NCBI GenBank assembly: GCA_049301135.1
Contig: JBAQKP010000195.1
Location: 1-28,236 of the forward strand
Reading direction: 5' to 3'
Origin: JAYXXU01 sp049301135
Lineage (GTDB): Bacteria > Pseudomonadota > Gammaproteobacteria > Pseudomonadales > Moraxellaceae
DNA length: 28,236 bases
Every line of letters starts with the position of its first letter. Within the stretch, counting starts at the first letter, position 1. The notes under the pieces were generated by a model, which saw only the letters and a program-made list of their open reading frames with translations, made no database searches and was not told where the DNA came from. The translations under genes and the position numbers were made by a program. This document shows, piece after piece, positions 22,741-28,236 of this stretch.

Positions 22741-24789
22741 TCACTTCAACAGCGCCTTTAAATTCGCCAAATACGCCTCGGCCTGTTTTTTCGGGTCGAC
22801 GTTGTTCAGCTTGGCTTTTTTCTTGCCAGACCACTCCAACTCATCCAACGGCAACTCATCCAAAAACCGACTCGGCGTGGTATGCCGCATCTGCCCACCG
22901 GCCTTGCGCTGCTCCGCCAAGGTCAGCGTCAAACCCTGCCGTGCGCGAGTAATCCCCACATACATCAGCCGCCGTTCTTCCTCGACCGTATCAGCCGCGA
23001 TAGAGTTGCGATGCGGTAGCATATCTTCTTCCAAGCCCATGATATACACATACGGAAACTCCAAACCTTTGGCCGCGTGCAAAGTCATCAGATTGACTTT
23101 ATCGGTGTCTTGCTCCTCTTGCTGCTGGTCGAGCAGATCAAGCAACACCAGCTTACGAATCACGCTTTCGATGTTGCGTTCGTTTTCGTCGTCTGCACGA
23201 TTGATCAGGTTCTGGATGCTGGTCAGCAAGGTTTCGACGTTATCCAGTTTGTTCTTTTCGGCTTGCGGAGTGGCCGATTGCTCCTTGATATAGTCGATAT
23301 AACCGGCTTCGTTGATCATCTGCCGCACCAACGGCACCGGCTCACTGTGATCATGCAGCGCACGGGTAAATGACTCGATAAAATTAGAAAAGTCATGCAA
23401 TTGCGCAGCGGCCTTCTTCGGCATTGCCATGCCCAGCCGTAAATCACCAGAAGCCATCAATAGCGAAATACTATACTCCTGCGCAAATAATCCCAGCTTT
23501 TCCAGCGTCGCAGGCCCAATCGCGCGTTTTGGCGTGTTAATAATCCGCAGGAACGCACTGTCATCATCGGGGTTAATGATCAGGCGCAGATAGCTCATGA
23601 TGTCTTTGATTTCGGCACGCGCAAAAAACGACGTGCCACCGGACAATTTATACGGAATCTGCATCTGGCGCAGTTGGGTTTCCAGCACACGCGCTTGAAA
23701 ATTACCGCGATACAGCACCGCATAATCCTGCCACGTTTTGCCATTCATCAGCTTGTGGCTCATGATGTCGTGGGTAATCCGTTCGGCTTCGTCGTCATCA
23801 TTGCGGCAAGTAATTACCCGAATTGCGTCGCCGTGACCTTTGTCTGACCAGAGCTTTTTTTCAAATAAATGCGGATTGTTGGTGATGACCGAGTTGGCAG
23901 CTTTCAAAATCCGCGTGGTCGAGCGGTAGTTTTGCTCCAGCTTAATCACTTTCAGCTGTGGAAAATCCTCGCCCAGCAGCGCCATATTTTCGGGTTTTGC
24001 GCCACGCCATGCATAAATCGACTGATCGTCGTCACCGACCGCAGTAAACCGCGCTTGTACCCCAACCAGTAATTTCACCAGCATATATTGTGCGGTGTTG
24101 GTGTCTTGATATTCATCGACCAGCAAGTAGCGCACGCGGTTTTGCCATTTGTCGCGTAGTTCCAGATTGTCTTGCAGCAGGCGGGCGGGCAGTACGATCA
24201 GATCATCAAAGTCCACCGCGTTATAAGCGCGGATGTTGCGTTCGTACAGTTCGTACAGGTGGGCGAGTTGTAGATCTTCGTTGGTTTCGCAGGTGCTGAT
24301 TGCTTGCGGCGGTAGAATCAGATCGTTTTTCCAGTCGGAAATTTTACGAATCGCTTTATTGATCAGTTCTTTGCTTTCTGCGCCGCTCAGATTGTCGCGC
24401 TGCATCAGATCCATCAGCAGGCGCTTGGAGTCGTCGCCGTCCATGATCGAGAAGTTGTTTTTGAGGGGCGTGTGCTTGAGTTCAAAGCGTAAAAAATTCA
24501 GCCCGAAATTGTGAAAGGTCGAGACGGTCAAGCCTCTCAGTTGGTCACTGGGCAGCAGTTTGCCGACCCGTTCTTTCATTTCGCGCGCGGCTTTATTGGT
24601 AAAGGTCATCGCCACGATACGATGCGCGGGCATGTTGCAGTTTTGAATCAGGTGGGCAATCTTGCGGGTGATCACTGCGGTTTTGCCTGAGCCTGCGCCC
24701 GCCAGTACCAGCAGCGGCCCTGTGGTGTACAGCATGGCGTCGTGTTGGCTGGGGTTTAACGGGGGCAGTTTTGCTGTGTAGCCGCTCAT
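22741..24789 (-). CDS. rep: ATP-dependent DNA helicase Rep
   Basis: Superfamily 1A 3'-5' helicase that clears proteins and restarts replication forks. The 682-aa product shows the Q-motif start LNPSQHDAM, Walker A AGAGSGKT (30-37), VAMTFTNKAAREMKERV (Ia), LLVDEYQDTN (II), GDDDQSIYAWRGA (III), LEQNYRST (IV), MTLHAAKGLEFPYVY (V) and EERRLMYVGITRA (VI). The length and the YIDYIKEQ segment favour Rep over UvrD. AGGAG lies 8 nt before ATG 24789. A promoter candidate is listed at 24815-24843. The right-hand neighbour gene is transcribed in the same direction but separated by 122 bp. Confidence 0.94.
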   Translation of the reverse strand: MSGYTAKLPPLNPSQHDAMLYTTGPLLVLAGAGSGKTAVITRKIAHLIQNCNMPAHRIVAMTFTNKAAREMKERVGKLLPSDQLRGLTVSTFHNFGLNFLRFELKHTPLKNNFSIMDGDDSKRLLMDLMQRDNLSGAESKELINKAIRKISDWKNDLILPPQAISTCETNEDLQLAHLYELYERNIRAYNAVDFDDLIVLPARLLQDNLELRDKWQNRVRYLLVDEYQDTNTAQYMLVKLLVGVQARFTAVGDDDQSIYAWRGAKPENMALLGEDFPQLKVIKLEQNYRSTTRILKAANSVITNNPHLFEKKLWSDKGHGDAIRVITCRNDDDEAERITHDIMSHKLMNGKTWQDYAVLYRGNFQARVLETQLRQMQIPYKLSGGTSFFARAEIKDIMSYLRLIINPDDDSAFLRIINTPKRAIGPATLEKLGLFAQEYSISLLMASGDLRLGMAMPKKAAAQLHDFSNFIESFTRALHDHSEPVPLVRQMINEAGYIDYIKEQSATPQAEKNKLDNVETLLTSIQNLINRADDENERNIESVIRKLVLLDLLDQQQEEQDTDKVNLMTLHAAKGLEFPYVYIMGLEEDMLPHRNSIAADTVEEERRLMYVGITRARQGLTLTLAEQRKAGGQMRHTTPSRFLDELPLDELEWSGKKKAKLNNVDPKKQAEAYLANLKALLK

Positions 24790-24814
24790 CGGTGGTTCTC
24801 CTGATCAGCGGCAT

Positions 24815-24843
24815 AGTATAGAGAGTTGGGGCGCGGCTGCCTA
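24815..24843 (-). promoter_or_regulatory. Candidate promoter of rep
   Basis: On the minus strand TAGGCA (24843-24838) and TATACT (24820-24815) are 17 bp apart, with a predicted start about 20 nt before the rep ATG. The -35 is 4/6 and the -10 is 5/6 to consensus. Confidence 0.5.
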
Positions 24844-24911
24844 TGGCGACAGTTTGAGGCGAAGGCTTAGAGCAGCCACCTCACCAAGCAGTCGCTTAGT
24901 GCTGGAAACGC

Positions 24912-25325
24912 TTAGCTTGGCTCTTGATACAGTTCACACAGCGGCTTCACACTGCTGGCTTTGCGATAGACGAAGCTGGTGCCTCCATTGGGCATGCCGT
25001 CGATGGCTTGAAACAAGGTCAGTTCGTTTGCCGATAGCGCTTTGATCTCGAGTGAGCCAGCCGCTTGGCCATCGCTGCTTAAGCTGATGATTTGGTCTTG
25101 GCGCGTATAGGTGCTAGTTTCTGGGTCGGCGCTTTGGTCGGCTTCACCTTTGCCATAACATTCAAACGCATGTACGGTGGCCTGATCTACACCGAATTCA
25201 ATCACGTTGGCAATGCCGCTTTTCAGTGGCACCATTGCCCAGATGCCTTGTAAGTCAGCCGCTGTGGCTTGATGGGTTGCAAGGAGGCTCGCCAGTGTCA
25301 GGATGGCGCAGGATTGTTTCCACAT
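24912..25325 (-). CDS. Secreted hypothetical protein
   Basis: A 137-aa protein with a Sec signal peptide (MWKQSCAILTLASLLATHQ, likely cut at ATA-ADL near residue 23). The mature part starts LQGIWAMVPL and is strand-rich, ending SFVYRKASSVKPLCELYQE, suggesting a small lipocalin-like or beta-barrel fold in the periplasm. Two cysteines (in FECYGKG and PLCELY) could form a disulfide. No family is recognised. GGAG is 8 nt before ATG 25325. It is divergent from the DUF2798 gene. Confidence 0.75.
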   Translation of the reverse strand: MWKQSCAILTLASLLATHQATAADLQGIWAMVPLKSGIANVIEFGVDQATVHAFECYGKGEADQSADPETSTYTRQDQIISLSSDGQAAGSLEIKALSANELTLFQAIDGMPNGGTSFVYRKASSVKPLCELYQEPS

Positions 25326-25418
25326 AAGAGATTCTCCAGTCAGATTTGGTCGATATTACGCTAAACGTGTTCAGAGTATCATGGTCGCTTGATGTTTCAA
25401 TCTGACGCAGGCTTAGCC

Positions 25419-25652
25419 ATGCAAAAACTACACCCTAAACATGCCCCATTACTGATCGCGTTGATCATGTCACTGCTGATGGGCTTTTTGATGTCCGGCC
25501 TCGTCACCTTTTTTAACACAGGATGGGTGGATGGTTTTGTCAGTATTTGGCTACATGCGTTTATCAAAGTCTGGCCGATTGCGTTCGCTTTGTTATTTGT
25601 GTTGCGGCCTGTGGTGATGAAAATCGTCAGCAAGCTGACCCGAGCGGTCTAA
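25419..25652 (+). CDS. DUF2798 family two-helix membrane protein
   Basis: A 77-aa protein with two transmembrane helices (LLIALIMSLLMGFLMSGLV and the IKVWPIAFALLFVLRPVV region) separated by FFNTGWVDGFVSIWLHAF, which matches DUF2798. Its function is unknown. ATG 25419 has CAGG 7 nt upstream; in-frame TTG 25389 and ATG 25392 are less likely. Confidence 0.75.
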   Translation: MQKLHPKHAPLLIALIMSLLMGFLMSGLVTFFNTGWVDGFVSIWLHAFIKVWPIAFALLFVLRPVVMKIVSKLTRAV

Positions 25653-25751
25653 GTCTGTCCAAGTCGAGTCTAGGTTAGATGTGCAAATATTGTATTTTGA
25701 GCGTCCACCCGCTAGTCTGAGCGTCTGTCTAGGCTATCAACAGGATCGCCC

Positions 25752-26195
25752 ATGTCTACCGAGCTGCCCACTCCAGTACCGTATCTACAGCCGGATGATC
25801 GTGTGGTGCTGTTTGATGGTGTCTGCATGTTGTGTCATGGCTGGACGACGTTCTTGCTGCGTTACGACACACAGGCGCGGTTTAAGCTCTGTAGCGTGCA
25901 GTCCGAGCAAGGGCAGGCGATTTTGGCACACTTTGGTTATCCGACCGATCACTTCGATACCATGCTGTATGTCGAGGCGGGTCAAGCGTTTGAAAAAACC
26001 GATTCTTTCTTCAAAATCATGGCGCAGTTGCCACGTCCGTGGTGTTGGTTGCGGGTGTTAAGAGTTTGTCCGCGTGTGATTCGGGATTGGTTATATGACC
26101 GGATCGCCCGCAATCGTTATCGGCTATTTGGCCAATATCAACAGTGTGTTATGCCTTCAGCGCAGCAGCGTACGCGGTTTATTGAACATGTCTAA
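25752..26195 (+). CDS. DCC family thiol-disulfide oxidoreductase (DUF393)
   Basis: A 147-aa thioredoxin-like protein of the DCC/YuxK family (DUF393). The name-giving motif appears as LFDGVCMLCHGW, with Cys25 and Cys28 forming a CxxC-type redox pair. The central FKLCSVQSEQGQAIL and C-terminal WLYDRIARNRYRLFGQ are family-typical. The redox partner is unknown. AGGA lies 6 nt before ATG 25752. Its last eight bases overlap the ATG of the DoxX-like gene, indicating translational coupling of the pair. Confidence 0.87.
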   Translation: MSTELPTPVPYLQPDDRVVLFDGVCMLCHGWTTFLLRYDTQARFKLCSVQSEQGQAILAHFGYPTDHFDTMLYVEAGQAFEKTDSFFKIMAQLPRPWCWLRVLRVCPRVIRDWLYDRIARNRYRLFGQYQQCVMPSAQQRTRFIEHV

Positions 26196-26571
26196 CGGGT
26201 TGCTGGCGCGCTATACGCTTGGATTTATTTTTATTTATCATGGCTTGGTGCCAAAGATTCTATTTATCAGTCAGACGGAATTGGCAATGAATCGGGCGCA
26301 TGATTTTTTTGGTATTTCACCTGAGCGTATTGCATTGATGGGCGGTGTCGCTGAGATTGTCTTGGGCGTATTGATTGTGCTGTATCGTCGAGCGATTTGG
26401 CCAGTTGGACTGGCGATGCTGGGACTGCTGTTGTTATTGCTGGACGTGGCGCTGATGCTGCCGCAGTTGCTGGTCGAGGCGTTTAATCCGGTGACGATCA
26501 ATATTGCAGGCTTGGTGTTGGGTTGGATTGCGTGGCGCGAGCATATATCTTCACAAGAGAAAATAATCTGA
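26188..26571 (+). CDS. DoxX-like membrane protein
   Basis: A 127-aa protein with four predicted transmembrane helices, similar to the DoxX-like family. YTLGFIFIYHGLVPKILF begins the first helix and FFGISPERIALMGGVAE leads the second; the last is INIAGLVLGWIAW. The ATG at 26188 overlaps the DCC stop codon (ATGTCTAA), so translation is coupled; the upstream in-frame sequence is shadow. DoxX-like and DCC proteins are often neighbours and may act together in membrane redox chemistry, an inference from context. Confidence 0.8.
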   Translation: MSNGLLARYTLGFIFIYHGLVPKILFISQTELAMNRAHDFFGISPERIALMGGVAEIVLGVLIVLYRRAIWPVGLAMLGLLLLLLDVALMLPQLLVEAFNPVTINIAGLVLGWIAWREHISSQEKII

Positions 26572-26639
26572 GATAGGTTCTTCTGAGTGTGGTTGAAGTT
26601 TGTTTTTTGCCTGCGGCTGGCCTCACTTTTGACAGGCCA

Positions 26640-26731
26640 AAAGTAAGCACGAACAGCACTGCTGTGAGCAGTGTGCTTGGAACGCCCTTGCGAAGCAGCG
26701 CTTCTCAGGCTCAAACAATTCCAAGCACGCT
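26640..26731. repeat. Hairpin-rich intergenic element
   Basis: Between the DoxX-like gene and the DUF442 gene, three nested inverted repeats occur: CACTGCT/AGCAGTG (26657-26663 with 26667-26673), an outer 10-bp arm 26673-26682 with 26719-26728, and GAAGC/GCTTC (26692-26696 with 26700-26704) inside it. The first two compete at one base. No open frame of quality spans it. It could be a dispersed palindromic repeat or an RNA element; copy number cannot be seen here. Confidence 0.4.
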
Positions 26732-26764
26732 ATCCCTGTACGGGTCTCAAATTCTGAGCTTGAT

Positions 26765-27094
26765 CTACACCAAATCCATCTGTTTTGCGGTTTGGTACAT
26801 GCCGCTAGAGCGGTTGCCGGTACGACAAAACATCAAAACCGGCTTCGGTAACTCATGAAAATGCCGTGCAAATACCTCAATATCAAACTGGGTGATCTGA
26901 CCGGCGACCACGGGCTGAAACACATAGTGCAAACCAGCGGCGCGTGCTGCATCTTCGATCTGGGCGCTGGTCGGTTGTTCTGCACCACCTTCAAAGTCTG
27001 GCCGATTGTTGATGACTGATCGAAAGCCTTTGGCAGCGACTTCAGCCATCTGTTGCGGTAACAACTGTCCTGCAAAACCAACTTGATCTGACAT
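26765..27094 (-). CDS. TIGR01244/DUF442 sulfur transferase-phosphatase-like protein
   Basis: A 109-aa single-domain protein of the DUF442/TIGR01244 group, the domain fused to persulfide dioxygenase in Blh proteins of the bigR operon. The signature loop CRTGNRSS resembles the active loop of rhodaneses and dual-specificity phosphatases, with Cys90 as nucleophile. FRSVINNRPDFEGGAEQPT near the N-terminus is characteristic. AGGAG is 7 nt before ATG 27094 and 4 nt before ATG 27097. It lies 82 bp downstream of the half-YeeE genes in the same direction, supporting a role in sulfide or persulfide handling. Confidence 0.85.
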   Translation of the reverse strand: MSDQVGFAGQLLPQQMAEVAAKGFRSVINNRPDFEGGAEQPTSAQIEDAARAAGLHYVFQPVVAGQITQFDIEVFARHFHELPKPVLMFCRTGNRSSGMYQTAKQMDLV

Positions 27095-27179
27095 CATCAG
27101 ACTCCTGCATATGTGTTAATCGGGTTGCGGTGCTTTGGCTTGTAACATTGCCAGATTGCCAAAATCAAGCGGACTTTAG

Positions 27180-27596
27180 TCAGCTACGGCGCTGTTCGAG
27201 TTGGCCAAAACCAAAAAAACCAACCAACATGGCTGCCACAAACAACAAGCCCAGCAGATTGCCACTGGCCGCCGTCACCAACGCAGGACCAGGGCAAAGA
27301 CCCGCCAAACCCCAACCTGCACCGAAGGCCAGACTACCGCCGATCAAGCGTCGGTCGATCTGTGTACTGCTAGGCCAGTTAAACGGATCACCACAGGCGC
27401 TGTTTTGACGGGTTTTGGCATGCCAAAAAGTCGGCAAGCCGACCATGATCGCTGCGGCCATCACCAATGCCAGTGACGGATCCCAATTGCCCGCCAGATC
27501 TAAAAAACTGACGACTTTAGCTGGATTGACCATTTCGGCCACGATCAGACCAATTCCGAATAGCACACCTGCCAGCAAGGCCAGAAGATTACGCAT
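27180..27596 (-). CDS. YeeE/YedE family half-transporter, second subunit
   Basis: A 138-aa inner-membrane protein corresponding to one half of YeeE/YedE, a thiosulfate or other sulfur-compound transporter family. The motif GAGWGLAGLCPGPALV (Cys101) matches the second conserved Cys region, and LLALLAGVLFGIGLIVAEM matches the first helix. The start is ATG 27596, only 2 bp after the stop of the other half; the longer in-frame extension lies inside that gene. The two halves probably form a heteromer, as in PmpA/PmpB-type pairs. Confidence 0.87.
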   Translation of the reverse strand: MRNLLALLAGVLFGIGLIVAEMVNPAKVVSFLDLAGNWDPSLALVMAAAIMVGLPTFWHAKTRQNSACGDPFNWPSSTQIDRRLIGGSLAFGAGWGLAGLCPGPALVTAASGNLLGLLFVAAMLVGFFGFGQLEQRRS

Positions 27597-27598
27597 GA

Positions 27599-28036
27599 TT
27601 AAATCACTCCCAGCAGATGCCGCATCAATAACACCGTGACAAAGCCCATGCCCATAAACGACAACGTCGCTGCCAACGAACGCAGCGACAGCCGCGACAG
27701 CCCACACACACCATGCCCGCTGGTGCAGCCGGACGCATAGCGCGTGCCAAAGCCCACCAACAAGCCTGCGATGATCAGTAGCAGTGGTGAGGCCACCATC
27801 TCAATCTCAGGAAACGGCTTGACCAACATATACAGCCACGGTGCAACCAACAAACCTGCCAAAAACAACCAACGCCACGCATCAGCACGGCCAGAGGCTT
27901 GCAATAAGCCGCCGACAATGCCGCTAATGCCTGCAATCCGACCAATCCCAATAAACAGCACGGCTGCCGCGAGTCCGATCAGCGCACCGCCGAGTAAGGC
28001 TGTCCAAGGGGTAAAATTGACCCAGTCAATGCTCAT
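27599..28036 (-). CDS. YeeE/YedE family half-transporter, first subunit
   Basis: A 145-aa inner-membrane protein with four or five predicted helices. The hallmark GTRYASGCTSGHGVCGLSRL places Cys104 and Cys111 in the sulfur-relay part of the pore. AGGAG lies 8 nt before ATG 28036, and the gene starts 2 bp after the ArsR-type regulator, so the regulator and both halves form one operon. Uptake or export of sulfane-sulfur compounds is expected from the family, not shown here. Confidence 0.88.
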   Translation of the reverse strand: MSIDWVNFTPWTALLGGALIGLAAAVLFIGIGRIAGISGIVGGLLQASGRADAWRWLFLAGLLVAPWLYMLVKPFPEIEMVASPLLLIIAGLLVGFGTRYASGCTSGHGVCGLSRLSLRSLAATLSFMGMGFVTVLLMRHLLGVI

Positions 28037-28038
28037 GT

Positions 28039-28236
28039 TTATAGCTCCTGATCATCTGGACAAAAACGCTGATACAGCACTTGCAGCACCGCCAAGGCAT
28101 CATCACTGGCGATCCGGTAGTAGATTTGTTTACCGGCGCGACGAGTTTCGACCAAGCCTTCTTGGCGCAGTACACCAAGTTGCTGTGATAGGCTGGGCTG
28201 ACCCAAGCCGATCAAGGCTTCAAGTTCACTGACACA
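28039..28236 (-). CDS. ArsR/SmtB family regulator, BigR/SqrR-like (C-terminal part)
   Basis: Only the last 65 codons are in the window, running off the right edge. The winged helix-turn-helix is clear: VSELEALIGLGQPSLSQQL then LRQEGLVETRRAGKQIYYRI. A Cys stands just before VSEL and another in LYQRFCPDDQEL at the end. These are the two positions used by BigR, SqrR and YgaV to sense persulfides by disulfide or tetrasulfide formation. It most likely represses this operon in the absence of sulfide stress. Confidence 0.85.
   Translation of the reverse strand, partial: CVSELEALIGLGQPSLSQQLGVLRQEGLVETRRAGKQIYYRIASDDALAVLQVLYQRFCPDDQEL

Noticed and set aside
26271..26714. Minus-strand open frame spanning the DoxX-like gene and the hairpin element
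   Set aside because: It crosses the palindromic element and is antisense to a membrane gene; no family features.
1..28236. CRISPR array, insertion sequence or prophage
   Set aside because: No regularly spaced direct repeats, transposase, integrase or phage structural genes were seen.

Overview
The window is chromosomal DNA of a gammaproteobacterium, most likely order Pseudomonadales and plausibly a Moraxellaceae-type lineage of moderate GC. The evidence is gene content and order: a GacS/BarA-type hybrid sensor kinase near cysM, a PolB-like 3'-5' exonuclease, rlmD and a monofunctional relA (gacS-cysM-rlmD-relA is a familiar Pseudomonadales neighbourhood), an RNase R with the typical gammaproteobacterial start, and three gammaproteobacterial-looking tRNAs. 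The genus call is inference.

Layout. 1-2739: rnr on the minus strand, followed by two hairpins, the second a Rho-independent terminator. 2857-4620: tRNA-Leu(CAG) with its own promoter and terminator, two small paralogous lipoprotein genes, then tRNA-Ser(GCT) and tRNA-Arg(ACG). 4728-5306: an RDD membrane protein. 5315-10692 (minus): gacS, then a compact run of crotonase, 2-hydroxyacid reductase and hydroxypyruvate isomerase. 10892-14172: an accessory-looking block with a class I HMG-CoA reductase, an AT-rich unknown membrane protein and a zinc-type dehydrogenase. 14284-21660 (plus): cysM, exonuclease, an AT-rich orphan that may be an immunity protein, rlmD, relA, a YiaA/B-type membrane protein and a TatD-type hydrolase. 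21657-22693: a probable small-RNA plus AbiF-family HEPN cassette. 22741-24789 (minus): rep helicase. 24912-27097: a secreted protein, a DUF2798 protein, an overlapping DCC thiol-oxidoreductase/DoxX-like pair, a hairpin-rich intergenic element and a DUF442 (TIGR01244) protein. 27180-28236 (minus): two half-size YeeE/YedE sulfur transporters behind a partial ArsR regulator of the BigR/SqrR persulfide-sensing type.

The most interesting item is at 21657-22693. A near-consensus sigma70 promoter (TTGACA, 17 bp, TACAAT), whose -35 box overlaps the tatD stop codon, should drive a structured transcript of about 57 nt. That transcript ends in a perfect GC-rich stem and eight T residues, just before a low-GC Abi_2/AbiF protein with an R-x4-H HEPN RNase motif. 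This matches the known association of abiF genes with a small structured RNA, proposed to act as antitoxin or guide in an ancestor-like relative of Cas13. The RNA identity is inferred and needs a covariance search.

Other notable items are the duplicated lipoproteins sharing a YVS...QYV...PDxLL signature, a solitary class I HMG-CoA reductase next to gacS, hyi/glxR-type genes without visible glyoxylate carboligase, and a sulfide/persulfide module at the right edge. No CRISPR array, insertion sequence, rRNA or prophage was seen.
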